A DNA stretch of 64,000 nucleotides from Ursus arctos. Its lineage: Eukaryota > Chordata > Mammalia > Carnivora > Ursidae. The position numbers and the translations under genes are program-made. Shown here piece by piece: positions 43,881 to 57,010 of this stretch (positions are counted from its first letter, which is position 1; the number at the start of each line of letters is the position of its first letter). The notes below the pieces were generated by a model. That model was not told the origin of the DNA and made no database searches. It was given only the letters and a program-made list of their open reading frames with translations. The stretch lies in assembly GCF_023065955.2 (NCBI RefSeq), contig NW_026622997.1, positions 21,618,001-21,682,000 on the forward strand. The letters run 5' to 3'.

Positions 43881-44849
43881 ATCAGAAAAAGCCCAAGGAA
43901 ACTTGATCAAGGAAGTCCATTGTTTAAAGAGTGTGTAGAGGAGCAGTACCCCGGAAAGGAAACTGAAGTATATTGACTGAGAAATCAAGTTAGAAGAGTG
44001 TTAGGTCAAGGAAGCAAAGAAGGTGTTTTAGTCAGAGGATGTGAATAACAATGTTGCATGTTTCGATATGTCAAATAAAATAAAAATTAAGAGTCCATTA
44101 GAACTGATACCGTGGAAGTCATTGAACTGAACACCTTATATAATTATTTGGATGGAATAGAGTGGTATATGTGAGAGAAGCCAGATTGGAGTGCATAAAG
44201 AATTTTGGGATATGAAGATATAGGAATTTTGATTCTTTATAGTCATTGGAGAACTTTTACATGAAAGGAGGAGAGAGTGATCATGTTTAGTTAGAATAGT
44301 TGAGACGTACACAGGAGATTCTGAAAATTTGGGGACTCTTGAACATGGTTGAGTCTAATAGGGGCTGATAAAAAAGGGATTGACCATCAAGAGACATATT
44401 TAATAATAAAAGGTTCTTGATTAAACCAAAGAGGATAGAATCTGGAATATGGATGGAAGAATTGACCTTAGATAAGAGGATGAAAGATGAGTATGGATAT
44501 GGCTGTTTTGGGCAGCAGAGGGAGTTCTTATTGGATGCTTTCTATATTTTACAAGAGGTCACTTACAATATGATGGAGGAAAGATTGATTGGGGATACTT
44601 GAGAAACTTTGCAATTGAAGTGGAAAATGGAAGAGTTTGGGGAGGGACAGATTTTAGGGGCCAAATGAACTCACTGATATGAATTTTTGATGGTCCCAGT
44701 CAGCCTGGTTGAATTCCTCTGGTAATACTTAGCAACTTGTGAGACATTATTGACTGTGGGATACTTGAATTCATCTATGGTTGGGATTTTGTTAGTGCAG
44801 TTGCAATAAAAAAAAGCAGGGCAAGGAAGTTCCTGAAGATTAGCAAGAA
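43881..44849. other. AT-rich stretch, degraded repeat likely
   Basis: The sequence is purine-rich and has words such as 'gaggagagagtgatcatgtt' that resemble diverged L2-type sequence, but no firm assignment can be made. No gene is seen. Confidence 0.3.
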
Positions 44850-45240
44850 AGACAAATACTATATGTTCTCACTTATATGTGTAATCTAAAAAAGCTAATC
44901 TCATGGAAACTCAGAGCAGAATGGTAGTTACTAGGGGCTGGAGGTGAGGGAAATGGGAGATGTTGGTCAAAGGGTATAAACTTTGGGCTATAAAATGAGT
45001 AAGTTCTGGGGTTCTAATATACAGCAAGGTGACTATAGTTAAGAATACTGAATTATATACTTGAAAGTTGCTAAGAGAGTAGATCTTATGCATAGAAAAA
45101 TGGTAATTATGTGAGGTGATGGAGGTGTTAACTCTTGTACTCATTTTGCAATATATGTATCAAATCATCATGTTGTGCACCTTAAACCTACACAATGTTC
45201 TATGTCAATTACATTTCAATAAAGCTGGGGAAAAGATTAT
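44850..45240 (+). mobile_element. L1M 3' end
   Basis: 'tatatgttctcacttatatg', 'ggtagttactaggggctgga', 'caaggtgactatagttaaga', 'catgttgtgcaccttaaacc' and 'acatttcaataaagctgggg' are the plus-strand 3' end of an old L1. Confidence 0.88.
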
Positions 45241-48200
45241 TAAGAGAGTGGTTGAGATTATAAACCACAGAATCTTAGATGAAAAAGGAGGGAAATGAAG
45301 CCTGGAAGGTGTAGAAAAAGAGAAAATAGTAAGTGCCCCAGAGGTTTGAACAGAACTGAGGAATGTGTGTATTGGGAGTAACTGAGTGTGTAGGCTGGAA
45401 TGACAGTAGTCTGTGGTTAGAGGGTGGCTTATATTAATGAGCAGTGTCAGAGATGGAATAGTTCTGAGTGATGTCAAATATGGGAGAGGTTAGCTAGAGT
45501 AGCATGGAAGAGGAAGTTTCTGAAATCATAAATTTGGACTGGCCATGAAGATAATAAAGTCATGCAAGATGATCACAGAATTTAGAGTGAAAAAGATGTG
45601 AGCCAGTTGCCAAATACTTCAATCATTGCAGCCCATATAGTGAAACAAATATTGAAACTTGAGTGTGGGGCCCTGGATTGTACTTTCTCAAACTACATTC
45701 TCGCCTTGATCTATCTATGTTTACCACCTTCAGTTATAATTATGATTAGAATCTCTTCTTTATCTCATTGTAAGTTGCTTTAGGTACAAGTATAGTGTCT
45801 TAACTATCATTGTGTGACTTAGATTACTTTATGCCGGAATGCAATAGATTTTATGTTGGTTAAATGAATAGAAAAAGTAAACAAAATGTGAGCATTTTGG
45901 GAAGCAGAGAGGCACACTTGAATTTTCCTGAGAGCAATTGTAGATCACAGGGTTCTTTCTCCTCCTCTCCCCAGCTACACTGTAACAAGTTAGACACCTA
46001 TTTTAAAAAAGATTAGGACACCTAGAGACTTTGGTGAAACTTAAAAGAAGAAACAAAGCTTGCCTATTATATACCTTTGATTACCTGCATCCTCTTTGTC
46101 TTTCTATCAGCTTTCAGGCATTATAACTCAGAATTTCCTAATATCAAGTATAACTTTGTCAAACGAAATATAGGGTGACTCAGATTTTAAAAGCCTTATT
46201 ACAGATTCAGTTTTGTCCCCTGAAAGCCAAGATAAAATAAGGAAGAAAATTAAAATCTGTTGTCATCTTGATCTATTATCATGCATCCATTTTCTGAAGT
46301 TGTCCTTTTGATGATTAAGCTATTTAAGAATGAAAATTGTTTTCCATATGGTCTGACTTGTCTGTTTCTTAACGTTTTTTGCTCATTTGATAGAAGTGTT
46401 ATTGGTGCTTTGTACTTAAGAAAATCCTGAAAATGGAGAATGATTTAGTATATACAATACTATATATATATATAAAATATGAAGTCCCACACTATATCAT
46501 TTGTCATTACTTTTCTTAAACTTAGAAACCAGAAACACCAATGCGGGATGAGGATGGAGTCAATCAAATGCAGAAAAGACAACACATTTAATTCTGTGGA
46601 CTGAAGATATAGCAAGGGCTTAATTTCTATTTTCTTGGACAAATTGTGTTTATCTTTGGTGTATTCTCATACTTGTTTCTGGGATAAAAACATAAGTTGG
46701 CTTTGACAACTGTCACCACATTGATCCCTGTGGTTGACCTTTCCGGAGAGGGAGAATGTTCTTTTCTTTCTTTGTTATCCATGTATCTTTCTCCTGAAGC
46801 TATGCAGGAAGTTATTGAAGAGATTACCTTCAACTTAGTGTTTAGTTTGTATATGAATAGTTAGACACAGCAGTCAACATTTCTCATGCCTTTTTCAATC
46901 TATTAATACTTCTGCCCTCTCTTCTCTCGGGTGTCCAGTATTTCTTGTACATCTTTGGATGCCCCAAACCCAGTGCTGTGATACTTCCTGAAGGCTTCCC
47001 TTCCCCAATGTGTTCTTTGCTTTGCATTTCATTATTTCCCTCCCTTTACTCCTTCCATTAAAATTTCCCTTCCCTTGTGATCCATGAATTAATATATGTT
47101 AACTATCTGTTCTGGCTTATCACAATGTTTGGAACTAATGCTTAAAGAGCTTCTGCTGTAGTTTGAGTCAAAGTTTACCTACATAAACATTCACAAAAAA
47201 CCCCCAAACAAACAAAACCCCGAGGCAATTAAGGGTCAAATTATATTACATCAGCCATAGGAATAATTTTCAGAGAAAGAAGAGGTCAGTATGGGTTGGA
47301 GTAGCTAGAGGAAGATTAATGGAATCTAAATGCACCAGTATCTGGAGATAAAGAGTTAGCATTTTATTTCCTTATTGAATAACATACTGGAATAGCTGGA
47401 AATTAATGGAATTAAGATTTATGGCATCTCAGGGAGGCTTCTGGTCAAGGCCGCATATGGCCTTCAAATCAGTCAGCTCCTACATTGTGCACTTTCCTCC
47501 TATCAGCTGAAAGCTTGCAGCTCCAAATTTCTTCCCATTCAATGGACGCTGTGCAAAAGCCAGGGCGAAACATGCACGTGGCTTTGCTCCTGGTGGAGTC
47601 CGGAGTCCCTGTGAAGTCTGACTGAAGATGAAGATGATTCCAGTGATGTCAACCTGGTCACCTGAGTCTTTGAGGCACTATGTTCATAACTTGGGAAGGG
47701 GCTATAAACTAACACTTTCAAATGCCTGGAGCTTATCTAATTTTAATAGCTTCTCAGTGACATGAAGAATCAGACATTTGGAAACCACTTTCTAAGAATT
47801 AGACCTGATAGGTCTATTCCCTCTGGTAGACCAGTTAGCCTGCCACTCTTTTTCTTTTTTTAAACTGAATTTGATTTTTGACAGATTTAATCTCATTCCC
47901 TATCACAATATTATTTTTCGTAACAGCAGGAAGAAATTTGGTAAACTATTCTAGTTTCTTCTATTTGTGAATTTAATTCCCACTTCGTCAAAATGGGCTT
48001 CTGTCAGAGGATGAAACCAGATGCAGTGTGTTGTTCAAGTTTTAAATGTCTCCAGCTTGTTGAAGCAACTGCATTAAAAATCTCAATAAATAATGTTGCT
48101 GACTTTCTTGCTCTCTGTGTTCCTCCTGCAGTTAAACTATTTACACTTGAGCTTTTTCCACATCTGGTTAGAAGACAATGACTGTTGTCTCCCCCTGTTT

Positions 48201-48254
48201 TAAGTTACTGTCTCCCTCAGGGTTTCTTCCATAAACTGAACTTTCATTCTTTTC
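45241..48254. other. Unique non-coding stretch, 3 kb
   Basis: No coding exon recognised. An (AT)n run lies at about 46460-46476, and 46890-47140 is pyrimidine-rich and may be an L2 remnant. The small open frames in both strands are chance. Confidence 0.35.
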
Positions 48255-48478
48255 TTTAATGGAAAAGGGGCTGGAGTGGTAGAGCAAGTGGTAGACCAGT
48301 GGTCCCAGAGATGCCCAGGTTTGAGTCCTAGGTCTGGCATTTGCTTGCTGAATGATCTTGGATATTTTAACTTTTCTGACACTCAGTCTCATTACACTTA
48401 CCTTGAAGAGTTGTTAGGATTAAATAAAATAACCCACGCAACAGCACTTGGCACATGATTTGCATATATGAGCACTCG
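48255..48478 (+). repeat. MIR SINE, nearly complete
   Basis: The plus-strand MIR is recognisable end to end: tRNA side 'ggtagaccagtggtcccag', 'aggtttgagtcctaggtctg', 'gaatgatcttggatatttta', 'ttgttaggattaaataaaat' and 'acagcacttggcacatgatt'. Confidence 0.88.
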
Positions 48479-49984
48479 ATCTGCCTGTTTTTTTATATTT
48501 GTGTGATGAGTTCGGCCATACTCAGAAAGTGCAATTTCTTACTCACGGAGAGCTTATTCAAAACCTAATTCTGTGTTCTATCTACATTCTATATAGGGTG
48601 TTCTTTAACTCTCATTGTGATTTTTTTAGTTATCAGTGTTTCCTACACTATTTTTTATTACTTTTATCTGCATAATGCTTGATATTTATAATGCTTTTGT
48701 GCTTTTATGTGCCTTAATGCACTTTCATAATGTGTAACATACACATCCTGAAATTTATCTTGTTGGCTCGTTCTTCAGTCTGGGGTGTTGCTTACACGGT
48801 CTGCTTATTCTGAGCATCACAGTCTCAACTGCAGAGTTTACTTGGTTAAGAAATTCAGTTAAAACAAAAAGGAGCTCTTCAACCTGGGATTCTATGAAGA
48901 TGACAAAAAATTTCGGTTGAGTGCCAAGGACACATGGTAGAGGCTTAATCTGAGTTTTTCCACTTCTTTTTGAAATTATACAGAGAAAGAAGTCAAAGAG
49001 AAAAATTCACAAATTCCATTTTCAGTGACTCCAAGAGACCCAGATATATCTTAAAACTGCAAATTATATGAGCTGCCCAAAGCAAGTGAGGCCCATGGAA
49101 GCAGTCAGGAAGCTGCCTGGTAAGTGGTGAATAGGCATCAAGAAGGATGGTGAGGGTGGGTGGCATCAGCTGTGGTGAATTTCAGAAAAGCCAGTAAGTG
49201 TTCACTTCTGGAAAGGGAGAATCCCATCCTGAGTGGCAACTGCAGGGAGCAAGGATGAATTCAGGGTGACCAGCTTATTCCAGTTTGTCTGGACCTTTCC
49301 TAGCTTTAGCACTAAAAGTCCCATGTCCTAGGAACCTCCTCAGTCCTGGGCAAACTGGGATGTTGTTCACCCTAGATGAGATGGAATAGGATGTGGGATG
49401 ATGGGAAAGGCCTTAGGGCCATGCGGGTGGCAGACTACAGAAAGAAGAAGCCAAAACGCACCAAAAAAAAGTGGGGTCACTACCTTGGAAGTTAAGAGGT
49501 ATGTCCTGCGCGGTGGTGTCTAGTGAAGAAACTAGAAGATCACATGGGTAGAAACCATTCTGAACCTAAAAGGCAAAGGGAATAAAGTTGAGCAGAGACC
49601 TCCTTTTTAAGGGAAATAACCTATTGCAACAGACTGGAACAGAAAAAGCCTATGAGTTGTAACGTTTGGGAGACTGGAACTCCTTAGTCCTTCGCTCTAC
49701 CCCCTTGGAACCTTTGTAAATAGCTGGTCCAGGAAAATCAAACTCATTCAAGTATGAGTAACAAAAAAAAGTGTTGGAAGAGCATCTGTACAGACATGGT
49801 TATTAAATTGTGAAAAAAATAGGAAAATTTCCTCTATAGACAAATGAAATGCACCAGAAAACTATTGCCAAGAGCAGATAAAAATTTTAATGTTAATATC
49901 ACGTGTTTAAAAAACTTAATGGAGTACTAGTTATTAATGAAGGTATACAAAGCAAAAATGCAATGACTCAGGACTGGGCAATGA
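48479..49984. other. Unique non-coding stretch
   Basis: No repeat family is assigned. 49100-49500 is purine-rich. No splice-paired coding segment is recognised. Confidence 0.35.
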
Positions 49985-50900
49985 GGAGATGATGAATAAA
50001 GGGAGATGTGAATTAGAGTTTGGCAGAAATCATGAAAGAAATAAAAACATTTTTCAGAAGTAAAGACTAAATTAGATCACAAGAGTAGATACCATTGAAA
50101 GCACAGTAAAGAACAAAAGAGATATGAGAAAAGCAAATGAAGTGAACAAGAAATACAGAAAGAAAAAGGATTTAGAGACAAAATTATAGAAATAAACACA
50201 AGTATACATGTACATGTGGGGTCTCTCCAAAAGAAGACCAAAACAAAAGAACGAATACTTGATAATTCAATTCAGGGAAACTTTTCTAAAAATAAGGCAT
50301 GAATCAACATATTTGAAGGGCTCACCATATACCAGGGAAGATTGGCTTTTCTATAAAAGTCAGCACAAGGAATATTCTAAAGTGATTAGAAGAAAGACTA
50401 TTTTGGGTGAACAGGTGAAATATCTATTCACTTATGGTGGAATGAAGCTGGGCAGGCATCGGACTTTTCTAAAGATATAAACAATCCCAGATGATTGTGG
50501 AATAATCCTTATATTTAAGGAAAGAAAGAATGAGCTGGAGATTTTATATATGGCCAAGATGTCTGTCATATCTAAAAGGCTACAAAAAGTTTCAAATTTG
50601 TAAGAACTCAGGAAATACTATCCATAGAAGCCCATTTTGAGAAAACAGAGGATTAACTCTCACCAACCAAAAATGCCTTGGGGAACTTTGGTTGAAAGGC
50701 TGGCATTTGACATTAAATGAATTTAATTGCAGATCTAAGTCCTAGCAAAAAAGGGGACAAGTTAAGGGGTAAAGTCTGAAATCAATAGAGGAGTGGACCC
50801 AGAATCTATTGGCAGGGGTTGAACCTTGAATGGAGGTGAGATGCTACCTTCATTGTATGAAAGAAAGAAGGAAAAGCTGATGAACTGCAGGAAGATGGTG
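49985..50900 (+). mobile_element. Probable HAL1 (L1-derived) remnant
   Basis: 'gctggagattttatatatgg', 'ccaagatgtctgtcatatct', 'aaaaggctacaaaaagtt', 'tgtaagaactcaggaaat' follow the end of an L1-type ORF1 and the HAL1 3' region. The upstream part is A-rich with short coding-like frames ('HESTYLKGSPYTREDWLFYK' at 50208-50480), consistent with an ORF1-derived remnant. It could instead be an old L1ME. Confidence 0.5.
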
Positions 50901-52449
50901 CTACTTTTTTTGTGAAGTAGAAGTCCAATCCATCCACTGAACGCAGGGGGCCAGGATTGAAGTAAGGGTCAGCAATGGAGGGGAAAATGTTTGGAATAGT
51001 ATGGGATATTAAGCTTCCAGAGAATCATGGTAGAAATACATATAAGAGATCCCTGTTGAAAGAAAACCTTCAATGAATTTGTTAAAGTGAACTATTTATC
51101 ATGAGGTATTCAAATATCTATTCTGTAAATTGGGTATTGAGTAGCATACAGAAGTTTAAGACAGATGTTTGTTATTTTGCACCTGTGGACATAGTGCTTT
51201 GCGTGTTTTTATGCAAATCCATTCACTTAGTGTTTTTTTTTTTCCTACTGTATTATGACACACAGAAGGTAAGTAGTATCTTCCCAGTTCTCTGCCCACT
51301 TCAGGTGTTCATTCAATACAACTTTGATATTTTAGTAAGTAAAACATACCTATAATGTTCTGCTTAATATTTTCTAACACTCAATCCTGAAGATGCACAT
51401 AAAAATGATTAATTTTAATCATTTAATTTTCAGACTCTGCAAAGGTAATACTTCATTGAAATTTCTGATGAAGCTTAGAATTAAAAATTACAACAAAATT
51501 TATAAATGTTTAGCCACATACATTTCTGACTTAATAGGCCAAGGTGTAATAGATGCCAATATCTCCCATCTAGAAAGTGTGGTGAACACTGTGTTCTCAA
51601 GTCATGTTGCAAATGGCCCAGTCAAACAAGGAGTCAATAACAGATATGAACTGAAAGAGCCAACTTGTCTAGTAGTTTTGGGATTGTGAAGCAATCAAGC
51701 ACCACAGAACTATAGGACTAATCAAAGGTGAGAATAAGCACTACGTTCTCTGGGAGCTTTAAATGAACTATGGTGGAACTTGCTTCTTGGTATGGCCAAG
51801 ATAGCACTTGTAAGTCTCCCTTCCCCATTCCCTATTGACCCACAGAGAACTTTCCAAAGATATTCTCTCAATCCAACTGCAACTAAACCGCTATATACTT
51901 GACACTGTTTTCCCTGCAAAATTTGAGTAGTATACTTTTTATTGTTGACTTACTGTCATTACCCAAAGATAGCACACTGTTCACCATGTTGCATGAAAGA
52001 GAAAACATCTGAGAATTCACCAAGATCAAAAATAATTTATCAAATTATGACTTGAAGAAGTAAAAGGAAGGTGTAGATGGTAACAAGCCAACCAGGAAAG
52101 AACTAAGGAAAGTTTGGATGCTGCATGCATTGTATAATTTTTCTCAAGTGAGGACAACTTCAGAAGGTTGATTCAGAATACCTGCATCAGTCACTATGCC
52201 TTGGCATGGAATGATTTTGAGGCTAAGGATGAAAAGGGCAGTCTCCTTCAACACCAGAGAGCCACTCCATCTTGACATTTTATTGTTTAGGGCGTGCTCT
52301 AGATCTAATAGGCACAGCTTTAACCACTGTATGTTTTTGGGAATTAGACTTAACATAGTTGAAAAAGGACAAATTTGGGAACCAACCATGATTGCACCCC
52401 AATACTCACTGCAGTAGGAACTAACTGTGGGACCAGAGTATAACAACAT
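50901..52449. other. Unique non-coding stretch
   Basis: Nothing recognised with confidence. The 124-codon minus frame at 52144-52518 overlaps the following MIR and has no family features. Confidence 0.35.
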
Positions 52450-52545
52450 CTTCTTTCTTGGATTGTTATTAGATATTAGCAGTAATGTGGATAAAGTACT
52501 TAGTGGAGTGCTGGGCACATAGCAAGTGCATGATGAATGGTAAAT
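52450..52545 (+). repeat. MIR SINE 3' fragment
   Basis: 'aatgtggataaagtacttag', 'ggagtgctgggcacatagca' and 'gtgcatgatgaatggtaa' are the plus-strand MIR 3' end. Confidence 0.75.
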
Positions 52546-52676
52546 ATATTACTATCTCATGGCAAGAAATTTTATTAGGGTTAAAAATCTCAGAGTAACA
52601 AAACATCCACAAATCTCAAATAGCCATCTGTTTCGAGCAACATTCATACTATGAAACTCTAGCTCACTGAAATGAT

Positions 52677-52945
52677 TTGGATTCTCTCTTAAAACTCACC
52701 ATAATGAGATTTGGCCTGCACCAGAGAAAAGCCATTAATGACCTAATTGTCAAATCCAATGGCCTGTTTTCAGTCATGTTCTTATTTATTTCCTCTGTGG
52801 CATGTGATGCTATTGACTATTCTTGTCTTAATTCATTCACTTGGATGCCTCAACAATGCTGTCTGTTGGTTCTTCTCTTGTTTCCGACTCCTTTCCTGGG
52901 GTTAGGGCTTGGAAGGGGCTTTTTCTCCACTTCCTGATCTCTTCT
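52677..52945 (+). pseudogene. L2 LINE reverse-transcriptase fossil
   Basis: In the open frame 52677-52937 the peptide 'DLIVKSNGLFSVMFLFISSV' continues into 'ACDAIDYSCLNSF', the pattern of the L2/CR1-clade reverse transcriptase around its first catalytic aspartate ('AFDTVDHSLL' in live elements; here FDTVDH is CDAIDY). A later part fits the following 'WFSSYLSDR' segment weakly. It is a decayed ancient LINE fragment, not a host gene. Confidence 0.72.
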
Positions 52946-52979
52946 GTGAAGACTTCTCTTAAGCTCACCAGGCAGAGTC

Positions 52980-53060
52980 AACACAATTCAGAAAATCTTT
53001 GTTCAGTACTTAGTATGCACTCATCTCTCTTCCAGGTATTGGGGCACAAAGACAAAGGAG
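52980..53060 (-). repeat. L2 LINE 3' fragment
   Basis: 'tttgttcagtacttagtatg', 'ctcttccaggtattgggg' and 'cacaaagacaaaggaga' fit the reverse-complement L2 3' end. Confidence 0.55.
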
Positions 53061-53762
53061 ACTGGAGATGGTAGAAGCTCCTGGTGCTCACCATGTTGAA
53101 TTTTTCTTCCTGAACAGACAGGAGGTTATGTTGTTCAGCCTCCAGCAGGAGATGGGGCTGTGGAACTAGCTTCAGTCATGAGATGTGACTGCAGTTCATG
53201 GGTTGAGGCATTTAAGAGGCAGTACACTACTTTCTTGCTCTCTCTTCCCATGCTGCCATGACCCAAGAAATGAGCGGTCATGGACCTGACAGTGTCTCAT
53301 GGTGGAGGGAGCCTGGGCTGTGATTGTCAGGTGGAGGGAATTCCTACCAGCTTCCATCAGACTTTGCATGATCGAGAAGAAAAGCTGTACTAAGCTATGA
53401 AATCCGTTACTGTGTCCTATCCTATCCTAAATCAGTATAGTGTGATATACTTGGAGGAGATGCTGCAAAGAAAACGCACAAAGTGCACGGGATGCTTTTT
53501 GGAGCGTTGAGGAAGAGCACTGATCTCATTCTGTGTGAGGAGTATTTAGGGAAGATGTGAATTCCTGGTTCTAATTCATCCCTTCCCAGAATGGACAGAT
53601 GGGTCTTGACCAAGAGAGGAGGCACCTTCCTCTCCTGAATCTGGGCTGGCCCAGCTGGGAATAGAAACAGCTATAGACTGTTGAGTAGATGTTGTGTCAA
53701 AAGGGTGAAGGAATTCACCTTCACATTTTCTTGGCGAAGAGATGTTTTCTGATATGTATTAG
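53061..53762. other. Unclassified stretch, old repeat likely
   Basis: About 53110-53420 ('ggctgtggaactagcttcag', 'atgctgccatgacccaagaa') has the feel of an old LTR or MER element but I cannot assign it. No gene is seen. Confidence 0.3.
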
Positions 53763-53971
53763 AGCAGGGGGAACAAACTATTTTATCTGCAAGGCTAGAT
53801 AGCCAATAGTTTAGGCTTTAGTCTCTGTCACAACTACTCAACTCTGCTATTTTAGTTGGAAAATAGCCATAGACATTACTTTAAGTGAATTCACCATTCC
53901 AAAAAATCTTTATTTGCAGAAGAGGTGACAGGCTGGATTTCAGCTGTTGGCCACAGTTGGCTGTTCCCTGT
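53763..53971 (-). mobile_element. hAT-Charlie-type MITE, second copy
   Basis: Same family as 477-696 in reverse: 'aggctagatagccaatagtt', 'ttaggctttagtctctgtca', 'caactactcaactctgct', 'aatctttatttgcagaag', with terminal 'agcagggggaacaaact'. Diverged, no transposase. Confidence 0.8.
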
Positions 53972-54120
53972 GTTCAAAGGTTGAGGCCCAGGCCACAGTT
54001 TTGAAGCAACATTGGAGATTTGCAGTCGTTTTTGCAGGAGCTAGGAGAGGGTGAGTGTTGATGGGTGACAAGGAATAGCATATAGGGGGAGCTCAGGGTC
54101 TAAGTGACGTTAGAAAGAAT

Positions 54121-54633
54121 GTGTTGGCTAAATCGTGGAAGGAGCTGAGATGCCCTTCAACAGATGACTGGATTAAGAAGTTGTGGTCCATATATACAAT
54201 GGAATATTACTCAACTATCAAAAAGAACAATTTCTCAACATTTGCTGCAACATGGACGGCACTGGAGGAGATAATGCTAAGTGAAATAAGTCAAGCAGAG
54301 AAAGACAATTATCATATGGTTTCTCTCATCTATGGAACATAAGAACTAGGAAGATAAGTAGGAGAAGAAAGGGATAAAGAAAGGGGGGTAATCAGAAGGG
54401 GGAATGAAGCATGAGAGACTATGGACTCTGAGAAACAAACTGAGGGCCTCAGAGGGGAGGGGGTGGGGGAATGGGATAGGCTGGTGATGGGTAGTAAGGA
54501 GGGCACGTATTGCATGGTGCACTGGGTGTTATACGCAACTAATGAATCATCGAACTTTACATCAAAAACCAGGGATGTACTGTATGGTGATTAACATAAT
54601 ATAATAAAAAAACATTAGAAAAAAGTGTTGGCT
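54121..54633 (+). mobile_element. Young L1, 5'-truncated tail
   Basis: The insert body is 54130-54624. The flanking word 'gtgttggct' at 54121-54129 and 54625-54633 is perfect and extends imperfectly upstream. It carries the last ~70 codons of ORF2 ending 'SLIYGT' (stop at 54340-54342) and the 3' UTR. The 3' UTR G-run is one base shorter than in the 24- and 32-kb copies, which shifts the downstream short frame. Confidence 0.95.
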
Positions 54634-56894
54634 GTGGCCCCATTTGCATTGTTTTGGCAGTTTTGAACACAGACTGTGGTTGTCATAGGATAGCTAGGTG
54701 TAGAGTGTGAATTCTTCCTCCTCTGTGATCTGAAAGAATTGCTAGCATGTCTGGCTAATCCTAGTTGTCTCTCCCCCTAGACTGTGGACATTTTGCGGGC
54801 AAGGTCCTTGTCCCCTGTATTTTTTGTAATAGCCTGAGTTTCCTCGGTGTCTCGTTAAGGACCATATCCTTCAGTGTTTGGCATTTGCCCCTCACCTTGC
54901 TGCGACACAACGAGAACCCTTTCCTGGACCTGAGTCTCCATGGCCAGACCCGTCTCACTTCATGTTGAATCCACCCAGACCCGTCTCGTCCTCTGAGGAC
55001 TGGTGACTAATGCGGTGACTGTTAGCTGGTCAAGAGAAGCTGAAGTCATGCTGTAATTATGGTTCCACACACACGCACCCACTGTTTTATCTGTCTCCCC
55101 CCCCCATCTTCCTGTCTTTGGAACAAAAAAATTCTCTGACTTCACATGGCCAACACAGCTGTCCAACTGGCTACAAACACAGAAGTGAATGAAGTCAGTG
55201 AAAGGATGAGTCATGGCACAACAGTGTCATTTACACTCCCTGCATCCCCACCCCCCGCCCCCTCCTGACTGGGGTTTACTGCTTGGGAAGGAGCCCTTTG
55301 CCACAGCTCCAAGGACACCGTGCAAGGAAGCACCTTTTGGAGGAGGAAGCCACTCACTTGGCAAATCTGTTGTTCACTCCTGGTCCCACCTAGTTGAATA
55401 ACATCATTCAGATCTAATGAGGAGACGGTGGGATCCAAGGGGCATAGACAGCTGGTCAAGTGGCTTGGTGGCATTTAAATATTTTCTAGCAAAAGGACAC
55501 ATATATACAATTCAAGATCCAAATGCACCCAGTTTAGTTATAGCCTAGTAGTGCTTCCCGAGTCATGACACAAAGTGAACCTGTAACCAGGAAAGCTCAT
55601 GGCAACCAATGGTGATCTTATTCCCAGCTGCTATTGTCCATATTAATTCATGAAACTTCATGAGAATGAGCATCCCTCCAGGGCAAACAGCACTGTCGGC
55701 TAATCTAAATTCAGGCTGTGAATTTTTATCATGATCAGTGTTTTGTTTGGATCAATGTTGGCATGGATTTAAAATCAATGATCAATAATAATATCACTGA
55801 TATTATTAATAAACAATTTGCTCCCTTCCTGTTATGCATTGGCCCTGTCTTGAGGATGATGCTGTTCAGAATATGGGAGGCTTAGACTGGTTGAAATTTG
55901 TCTCTGTTCCCACGTTGCCTGCGTTTCTGCTTTTCACGCCCTCAGCCAACCTTCTGTAAGCATCACTTTTGTATCTCTCTCAAAGTTCTCTTTCCTCCTG
56001 TTTGTAATAAGCTCCCCAGCACACTGCGCTTGGATCCTCAGACCAAGGAGGAGACGGACAGACAAGGCTGAGGCTGAAGGAGCAGCTGCTGGTCCTCCCT
56101 GCTGCCAAGGCTTGGCAGCAGGTTCCTGGGGAAGCAGGAGGCACCTGGTTCGCACAGGACCAGCACAGCTGGCCCAGCCTTTGACTGGCAGAGCGTGGCT
56201 TCCTTCGTCACCGAAGCGACTGGCCTGTGATCTTGCTACAGCCTGCTGAAACCGAGAGGGACGCCGTGAAAGCCATACACCTCAGCGGAGCAGGTGCAAG
56301 TCACATTTCACTAACGAACAATGGGCACTTTGCACACAGGGAGGCTTTGATCTGAGAGCTAAAAGGCCCTTCTGTTGGACAGGATGTTGGCCGAGGCAGG
56401 AAGCAGCGAGAGGCACTGGGAAGGATCCTTTATGCAAAGAAGTCGTGTAGCAGCCGTCATCAGCTCATGCTCGCAGACTTAAACACTCCCAATCTCAGAG
56501 ACCTCTTTGGGAGAAAGCAGTGTGTTTGTGGAAGGCTTTTAGTTGATTCTATATTAGGACCATCCCCAAAATGAATAAAACATTTCTTCTATATTAAACT
56601 TAAGGCTGTCTTCTACCCATCGGTTTCAGCTATGCCTTATGGGTTTATACAGAACAATTCTACTTGAGAAAGAGGGTGTCCATGTGAGAATATTCCATAT
56701 ATTTGGATATCAGTCTCTTGTCTTCCAGGAAATGTTAATAGGACATCTTTTCATAAATTAAAAAATAGTAAATTATAAAATCACAAATAAGCTAAACTGC
56801 TGTCCTCACGTACATGTGTATTTCTCCTGCACAGTGACCTCAAAGGCTCTATGCAAATCTCTCTTGTCTTCCCCTACAAAATCAGATTGTAGGT
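54634..56894. other. Unique non-coding stretch with CNE-like and palindromic segments
   Basis: 2.3 kb with no recognised repeat. 55500-55830 is AT-rich with a 23-bp perfect palindrome (55786-55808) and repeated ATCAAT words. A poly-C run lies at 55099-55107. 56000-56420 is GC-richer and gives short minus frames without family features. Confidence 0.4.
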
Positions 56895-57010
56895 TTATGA
56901 TGGGAAAGACCTTAGAGATCATCCTTTCTAAGCCTTCATTTCACGTCTTGGGCAACAGAAGCTGACAGAGGGCAAGTCACTCAGGAGTTCAGAGCAGAGA
57001 CCAGACACCC
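56895..57010 (-). repeat. Possible MIR fragment
   Basis: 'acagaagctgacagagggca', 'agtcactcaggagttcagag' fit a diverged minus-strand MIR core. Confidence 0.4.
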
